Shown piece after piece: positions 6,520 to 9,491 of a stretch of 9,491 nucleotides of DNA (position 1 is the first letter of the stretch; each line of letters opens with the position of its first letter). The notes under the pieces were generated by a model. It did no database searches. It saw only the letters and a program-made list of their open reading frames with translations, and was not told the origin of the DNA. The stretch comes from Nitrospiraceae bacterium (GTDB taxonomy: Bacteria; Nitrospirota; Nitrospiria; Nitrospirales; Nitrospiraceae): contig SYGW01000056.1 in the NCBI GenBank assembly GCA_005800255.1, positions 1 to 9,491 on the forward strand. Reading direction: 5' to 3'. The position numbers were made by a program, and so were the translations under genes.

Positions 6520-6537
6520 AATATCATTAATATCATT
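6520..6537 (+). repeat. Perfect 9-bp tandem repeat before the receiver-domain gene
   Basis: AATATCATT occurs twice head to tail (6520-6528 and 6529-6537), immediately upstream of the GGAG ribosome site (6538-6541). It is conspicuously AT-rich in a GC-rich window and each copy contains a -10-like TATCAT. It could be a binding site, a translation-enhancing AU-rich leader or simple slippage. Confidence 0.6.
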
Positions 6538-6547
6538 GGAGAATCCT

Positions 6548-7201
6548 GTGTCTTCCACCATCTTCATTATCGACAGCAGCCCCGCCGTCCGCCGCATGGC
6601 CGAACAGCTCTCGACCTCGGAAGGCTGCGAGATCTTGGGGTTTCAGGATGGCCCAACCGCCCTGGAGGCGGCGCGCACGATGAGTCCCCGCCTCATCATC
6701 GCAGACTATCATTTGGACCAGATGACCTTCACAGGGTTCTGCAAAGAAATCTATAAACTCGACAACCTGGAGGAAACCGACATTGTCTCTCTAAACAGCG
6801 CCTCGGACCATGTGGACGAAGCCCATTTACGTTCGCTGGGGGTCAAGGCCTCGCTCACAAAGCCCTTTCAGCCTGAACACCTCATTGAAGTCATCAAGGA
6901 CCTCAAGGAGCAACAGGCAGCCAAAAGGAACGGGGCGAGGAAGACACTCCGCGCCTGGCCGCCGGTCTCACAGGCGACAAACTCAGATGCTGAGGCAGGT
7001 CATGATGACAGTTCAACCGGGAAAGAACAGGACCAGGCGCTCGCACCCCACCCTCAACCGAAAGACAGCCCCGTGACTATCACCGCAACAACAACCGCAG
7101 CGATTGAACCGGAAGACATGATGAAGGGCCTCTTCAGCCAGCTTCTCCAGTCCATGTCGGAACGGACGGAAAAAAGATTACCGAACTGCTCCCGCAGATG
7201 A
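6548..7201 (+). CDS. Receiver-domain (response-regulator-like) protein, N-terminal piece of a frameshifted gene
   Basis: The GTG at 6548 has GGAG six bases upstream. A TTG at 6536 in the same frame would overlap that site. Residues 4-120 form a CheY-like receiver domain of two-component signalling: acidic D9 (its usual partner is S10 here), phospho-acceptor D53 in I-A-D-Y-H-L-D, S84 at the Ser/Thr switch position, and K105 in L-T-K-P-F. A low-complexity Ala/Thr/Ser/Gln linker follows (about 125-185), then the start of an amphipathic helix (M-M-K-G-L-F-S-Q-L-L). After E-K near 7174 the frame degenerates into R-L-P-N-C-S-R-R and stops at 7201, while the helix continues in the -1 frame (see the next piece). 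No DNA-binding output domain or histidine kinase gene is visible. If the shift is a sequencing error, the real protein is about 370 residues ending at 7660. Confidence 0.8.
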   Translation: MSSTIFIIDSSPAVRRMAEQLSTSEGCEILGFQDGPTALEAARTMSPRLIIADYHLDQMTFTGFCKEIYKLDNLEETDIVSLNSASDHVDEAHLRSLGVKASLTKPFQPEHLIEVIKDLKEQQAAKRNGARKTLRAWPPVSQATNSDAEAGHDDSSTGKEQDQALAPHPQPKDSPVTITATTTAAIEPEDMMKGLFSQLLQSMSERTEKRLPNCSRR

Positions 7202-7614
7202 TGGAGAAAGACCTGGCAGCCCTCGTGGCCAAAGCCGTGGCAGCAGAAGTCCGCACACACACGGACGACTCCCTCTCGGAAGCCAAGCTGGCATTGGCGC
7301 TTGAACCGTTGCTCTTCCAGGCGTTGCCGAAGGCGCTCGAACAGAAAATGGCCCTTCTCGAACCCCTCATCCAGCGCAGCCTGGCCGACATCGCCGGCCC
7401 CCTGATCCAGGAGCGCATCGAGCAATTCGTCGCTGAACAGAACGCTGCCCGATATGGTTCGAGAACAACTCGGATCGATCGAGGGACTCGTCAAGGAAGA
7501 GATCCGGCAAGCTGCCGCCAAGCAGACAGCGGGAATGGTCGAAGAGCTCGTTCGTGCGGCAGCCCGCGAGCAGATCGAAGAAGCTGTTCAGCGGCTGGTG
7601 CCTGGCTTGGCTGA
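7198..7614 (+). CDS. Middle piece of the frameshifted receiver protein (amphipathic helical tail)
   Basis: This frame directly continues the helical tail of the upstream receiver protein. Read back across 7174, it gives K-K-I-T-E-L-L-P-Q followed by M-M-E-K-D-L-A. Up to about 7440 it is a run of Leu/Ala/Glu-rich amphipathic helices with a recurring L-L/P/L-E pattern. After 7441 it turns into Arg/Ser/Gly-rich sequence typical of an out-of-frame read, while the helix resumes in the original frame (7442-7660). As an independent gene it would start at the ATG at 7198, overlapping the previous stop as ATGA, which would permit translational coupling, but there is no ribosome site. I favour the view that it is an exon-like fragment of one broken gene. 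Its function is unknown. Confidence 0.5.
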   Translation: MMEKDLAALVAKAVAAEVRTHTDDSLSEAKLALALEPLLFQALPKALEQKMALLEPLIQRSLADIAGPLIQERIEQFVAEQNAARYGSRTTRIDRGTRQGRDPASCRQADSGNGRRARSCGSPRADRRSCSAAGAWLG

Positions 7615-7660
7615 AACACAGATCAACGCAGAGCTCACACGCCTCACCGCTGCCGCGTAA
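7442..7660 (+). pseudogene. C-terminal piece of the frameshifted receiver protein
   Basis: From 7442 the original frame again gives coherent helical sequence (T-L-P-D-M-V-R-E-Q-L-G, then E-E-I-R-Q-A-A-A-K-Q, ending L-T-R-L-T-A-A-A) to a TAA at 7658-7660. An in-frame ATG at 7454 exists but has no ribosome site. Dropping one A at 7441-7442 joins this piece to the middle piece. Together with one added A in the 7170-7175 run, that restores a single frame from 6548 to 7660. Confidence 0.6.
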
Positions 7661-7683
7661 GGCCTTGCCCTGCTCGGCCTTAC
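7657..7683. terminator. Hairpin holding the stop codons of two convergent genes
   Basis: GTAAGGCC (7657-7664) pairs with GGCCTTAC (7676-7683), an 8-bp perfect stem with an 11-base loop. The TAA of the plus-strand receiver tail (7658-7660) and the TAA of the minus-strand small ORF (7680-7682) are both in the stem. There is no U-tract, so it may act as a weak shared terminator or 3'-end stabiliser. Confidence 0.45.
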
Positions 7684-7793
7684 CCCTTCTTGGCCTTCTT
7701 ACCCCGTTTGGCTGTCGCCAAGGCCTTCACGCGCGCCATATTCTTCAAATGCTTCTTTCTGGTCTTCCGGTCTTTTTCACGCCCTGTGGCCAT
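7680..7793 (-). CDS. Small, very basic 37-residue protein of unknown function
   Basis: ATG at 7793 with GGAGAG just upstream (GGAG five bases before the start) opens a 37-codon frame ending TAA at 7680. The product has roughly 18 Lys/Arg/His residues and few acidic ones, with an M-A-T-G-R-E-K-D-R-K start and a K-R-G-K-K-A-K-K-G end. No cysteine, signal peptide or membrane segment is visible. Its charge and length resemble ribosome-associated or nucleic-acid-binding small proteins, but I do not recognise the family. The frame extends upstream to 7868, but that part has no ribosome site and would overlap the promoter. A promoter-like pair (7857-7885) and a well-placed ribosome site argue that it is real. 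It lies between the convergent receiver gene and the divergent valS. Confidence 0.7.
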   Translation of the reverse strand: MATGREKDRKTRKKHLKNMARVKALATAKRGKKAKKG

Positions 7794-7856
7794 AGTCTCT
7801 CCAAATCGTAAAAAGTGGAAGCGGAGCGAACCTTTCGCCCTCGCCCTGTGCGAGTC

Positions 7857-7885
7857 TGTATAGCACACGCCACCACACCCCTCAA
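7857..7885 (-). promoter_or_regulatory. Sigma-70-like promoter for the small basic ORF
   Basis: On the minus strand TTGAGG (7880-7885) is followed after 17 bases by TATACA (7857-7862). Each matches the consensus at four of six. Transcription would start near 7850, giving a leader of about 57 bases before the ATG at 7793. Confidence 0.45.
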
Positions 7886-7908
7886 GCTATCTGTGGCCCC
7901 ATCTTTCC

Positions 7909-7937
7909 TTGAGAGGCTACCAGCCGCATGTTAAGAT
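7909..7937 (+). promoter_or_regulatory. Promoter with extended -10 for valS
   Basis: TTGAGA (7909-7914, five of six) and TAAGAT (7932-7937, four of six) are 17 bases apart. TG at 7929-7930 places an extended -10 (TGnTAAGAT). Transcription would start near 7944, about 40 bases before the valS ATG. I see no T-box or attenuator-like structure in so short a leader. Confidence 0.55.
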
Positions 7938-7985
7938 CGCGTCGTTCACGACCACTATCACTGTTTCTTAGGACACCCCCACTGA

Positions 7986-9491
7986 ATGAGCGCACCCCAA
8001 CTCGATAAAAGCTACGATCCCAAAGCCGTTGAAGCGCGCTGGTATGAGGTCTGGACCCAGAAGGGCTATTTCCACGCCTCGACAACCCATCAAGGCCAGC
8101 CCTACAGCATCGTGATTCCGCCTCCCAACGTCACAGGCTCGCTCCACGTTGGCCATGCGCTGAATCACTCGATACAGGACATCCTGGTACGCTGGCGGCG
8201 GATGCAGGGCCGCAATGTGCTCTGGCTGCCAGGCACAGACCATGCCGGCATCGCCACGCAAAACGTCGTGGAAAAGCAGCTCATGGCCGAGGGGGCCTCG
8301 CGGGAATCTCTGGGGCGGGAACGGTTCATCGAACGGATCTGGCAATGGAAGGCCACCTCCGGCGATACCATCATCCGCCAGCAAAAACGGCTGGGAGAAT
8401 CCTGCGACTGGGACCGGCTTCGTTTCACGATGGACGAAGGCCTCTCGAAAGCGGTCCTCGAAGTTTTCGTCCGATTGCATGAGGAAGGCCTGATCTATCG
8501 GGGAGAGCGGCTGATCAACTGGTGCCCCCGCTGTCTGACCGCCCTCTCCGACATCGAAGTCGAGCACGAAGATATCAAAGGTAAACTCTATTCGATCGAA
8601 TATCCACTGGAGCAGGATCCGACCGTTCGCCTCACGGTCGCAACCACCAGGCCGGAAACTCTGCTCGGTGACACGGCTGTGGCGGTACATCCGGAAGATC
8701 CCCGGTACAATACATTGATCGGCCAGCGAGTCCGCCTCCCCCTCACGAACCGCACCATTCCGATCGTGGGCGATGCGATCCTCGTCGACCGCGAGTTCGG
8801 CACCGGCGCCGTGAAAATCACGCCCGCGCACGACTTCAACGACTTTGAAGCGGGCGAGCGGCATGGCTTGCCCCGGCTGCCCATCTTCGACCATCAGGCC
8901 CTGCTCGATCGCGAGGGACTCACAGCCGCCGGAGTCGAACCAGCCATCATTGAGGCCATCGCCACCCTGCCAGCCCTCAAGGCGCGGGCCAAAATCGAGC
9001 AAGTCCTCAAAGACCGTGAGCTCCTCACGAAAGTCGACGACCATAAAATGGCCGTCGGCAAATGCTACCGCTGTAAGACGGTGGTCGAGCCCTACCTCTC
9101 GCCTCAATGGTTCGTGAAGATCAAGCCGCTCGCCGACCCGGCCATCCAGGCGGTAGTGGACGGACGCATCCGTCTCATTCCGGAAGGCTGGACGAACAAC
9201 TATCTCGGCTGGATGAGGGAGATCAAAGACTGGTGCATCTCACGCCAGATCTGGTGGGGGCACCAAATCCCAGCCTGGTATTGCCGGAGCTGCAACAAGG
9301 ACTTGATCGTTGAGGGGGCCGCATCGACTGACTCAGCCACGCCCGCGCCACGACTGACGATTCTCCAAGGGGCCATACCGATCGTCGGGAAGACCGCTCC
9401 CACGACTTGTCCGACCTGCCAGGGCCATGACTTCATCCGCGACCCGGACGTCCTCGACACCTGGTTTTCCTCGGCCCTCTGGCCCTTTTCG
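7986..9491 (+). CDS. valS: Valine--tRNA ligase (ValS), N-terminal 502 residues (cut by window edge)
   Basis: ValS charges tRNA-Val with valine using ATP and edits mis-charged threonine. The frame from the ATG at 7986 is open to the last base. A weak AGGA lies 12 bases upstream. The class I signature H54-V-G-H57 follows the P-P-P-N-V-T-G-S-L stretch (45-53). W-L-P-G-T-D-H-A-G-I-A-T-Q (80-92) is typical of ValS. The CP1 editing domain spans roughly 190-350, with T-T-R-P-E-T-L-L-G-D-T and F-G-T-G-A-V-K-I-T-P-A-H-D. Cysteine pairs C180/C183, C360/C363, C433/C436 and C475/C478 may bind zinc. W-C-I-S-R-Q-I-W-W-G-H-Q-I-P (416-429) and D-P-D-V-L-D-T-W-F-S-S-A-L-W-P-F-S at the edge are diagnostic of the Val/Ile/Leu group, and ValS in particular. 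The KMSKS loop and the anticodon-binding and C-terminal coiled-coil parts lie beyond the window. Nothing suggests a defect. Confidence 0.98.
   Translation, partial: MSAPQLDKSYDPKAVEARWYEVWTQKGYFHASTTHQGQPYSIVIPPPNVTGSLHVGHALNHSIQDILVRWRRMQGRNVLWLPGTDHAGIATQNVVEKQLMAEGASRESLGRERFIERIWQWKATSGDTIIRQQKRLGESCDWDRLRFTMDEGLSKAVLEVFVRLHEEGLIYRGERLINWCPRCLTALSDIEVEHEDIKGKLYSIEYPLEQDPTVRLTVATTRPETLLGDTAVAVHPEDPRYNTLIGQRVRLPLTNRTIPIVGDAILVDREFGTGAVKITPAHDFNDFEAGERHGLPRLPIFDHQALLDREGLTAAGVEPAIIEAIATLPALKARAKIEQVLKDRELLTKVDDHKMAVGKCYRCKTVVEPYLSPQWFVKIKPLADPAIQAVVDGRIRLIPEGWTNNYLGWMREIKDWCISRQIWWGHQIPAWYCRSCNKDLIVEGAASTDSATPAPRLTILQGAIPIVGKTAPTTCPTCQGHDFIRDPDVLDTWFSSALWPFS

Noticed and set aside
7170..7176. 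dnaX-type slippery heptamer (A AAA AAG) giving programmed -1 frameshifting
   Set aside because: The seven bases match, but the reading phase does not: zero-frame codons are GAA AAA AGA, so the tandem tRNA slip used at dnaX would not pair. A single-tRNA slip remains possible but is unproven, and a second shift at 7441 makes sequencing error or gene decay the simpler account.
7826..7854. Two small back-to-back hairpins (GCGAA/TTCGC and CTCGC/GCGAG) before the small basic ORF
   Set aside because: The stems are only 5 bp, and the second one spans the predicted transcription start, so it would not be in the message. Chance is the likelier explanation.
7968..9107. Long antisense open frame of 379 codons opposite valS
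   Set aside because: It lies almost entirely opposite valS, whose HVGH signature, editing-domain motifs and Cys pairs are unmistakable. The antisense product has no recognisable motif and reads as a codon-bias shadow.
1..9491. CRISPR array, transposon ends, riboswitch or phage genes
   Set aside because: I found no regularly spaced repeats, terminal inverted repeats or transposase-like frames on either strand, and no recognised riboswitch fold in the short leaders.

Overview
The window is GC-rich, densely packed bacterial chromosome with short intergenic gaps and genes on both strands. There is no transposase, integrase, phage gene or CRISPR array. The gene content (an Sfp-type phosphopantetheinyl transferase, a DUF2779 nuclease, a MATE exporter, a ketopantoate-reductase fusion, a class III sirtuin, a HAD hydrolase, a receiver-domain protein, ValS) and the codon use suggest an environmental bacterium. 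Nitrospira (Nitrospirota) is my best guess, but it rests on general resemblance and no marker in the window proves it.

Layout from left to right. 1-238 (-): N-terminal part of an Sfp-type 4'-phosphopantetheinyl transferase, cut by the window edge. 387-476 (+): tRNA-Ser(CGA) with encoded CCA. 530-2038 (-): a DUF2779 protein with a Cas4/RecB-like nuclease half carrying iron-sulphur-type cysteines and a DEDD-exonuclease-like half. 2234-3559 (+): a MATE-family exporter. 3568-4911 (-): a ketopantoate reductase fused to a C-terminal sulfite-oxidase-fold (molybdopterin-type) domain that lacks the usual Mo-ligating cysteine. 4978-5694 (+): a CobB/SIRT5-type NAD-dependent deacylase. 5683-6417 (-): a REG-2-like HAD hydrolase whose 3' end overlaps the sirtuin gene by 12 bp. 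6548-7660 (+): a receiver-domain protein with a long amphipathic helical tail, broken by two mutually compensating one-base shifts. 7680-7793 (-): a 37-residue, very basic small protein. 7986-9491 (+): the first 502 codons of valS, running off the right edge.

The genes do not form one operon. Most neighbours are divergent or convergent, so each probably has its own promoter. Reasonable sigma-70-like promoters can be read upstream of valS, the small basic ORF, the ketopantoate reductase fusion and the receiver protein. Loose functional themes are cofactor supply (PPTase, ketopantoate reductase toward pantothenate/CoA) and acyl-lysine removal (sirtuin), but adjacency alone does not show that they act together.

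The observations most worth a second look are the reductase/sulfite-oxidase-fold fusion, the double-frameshifted receiver protein, the two-nuclease DUF2779 protein and the tiny basic ORF. I see no clear multi-gene novel system.
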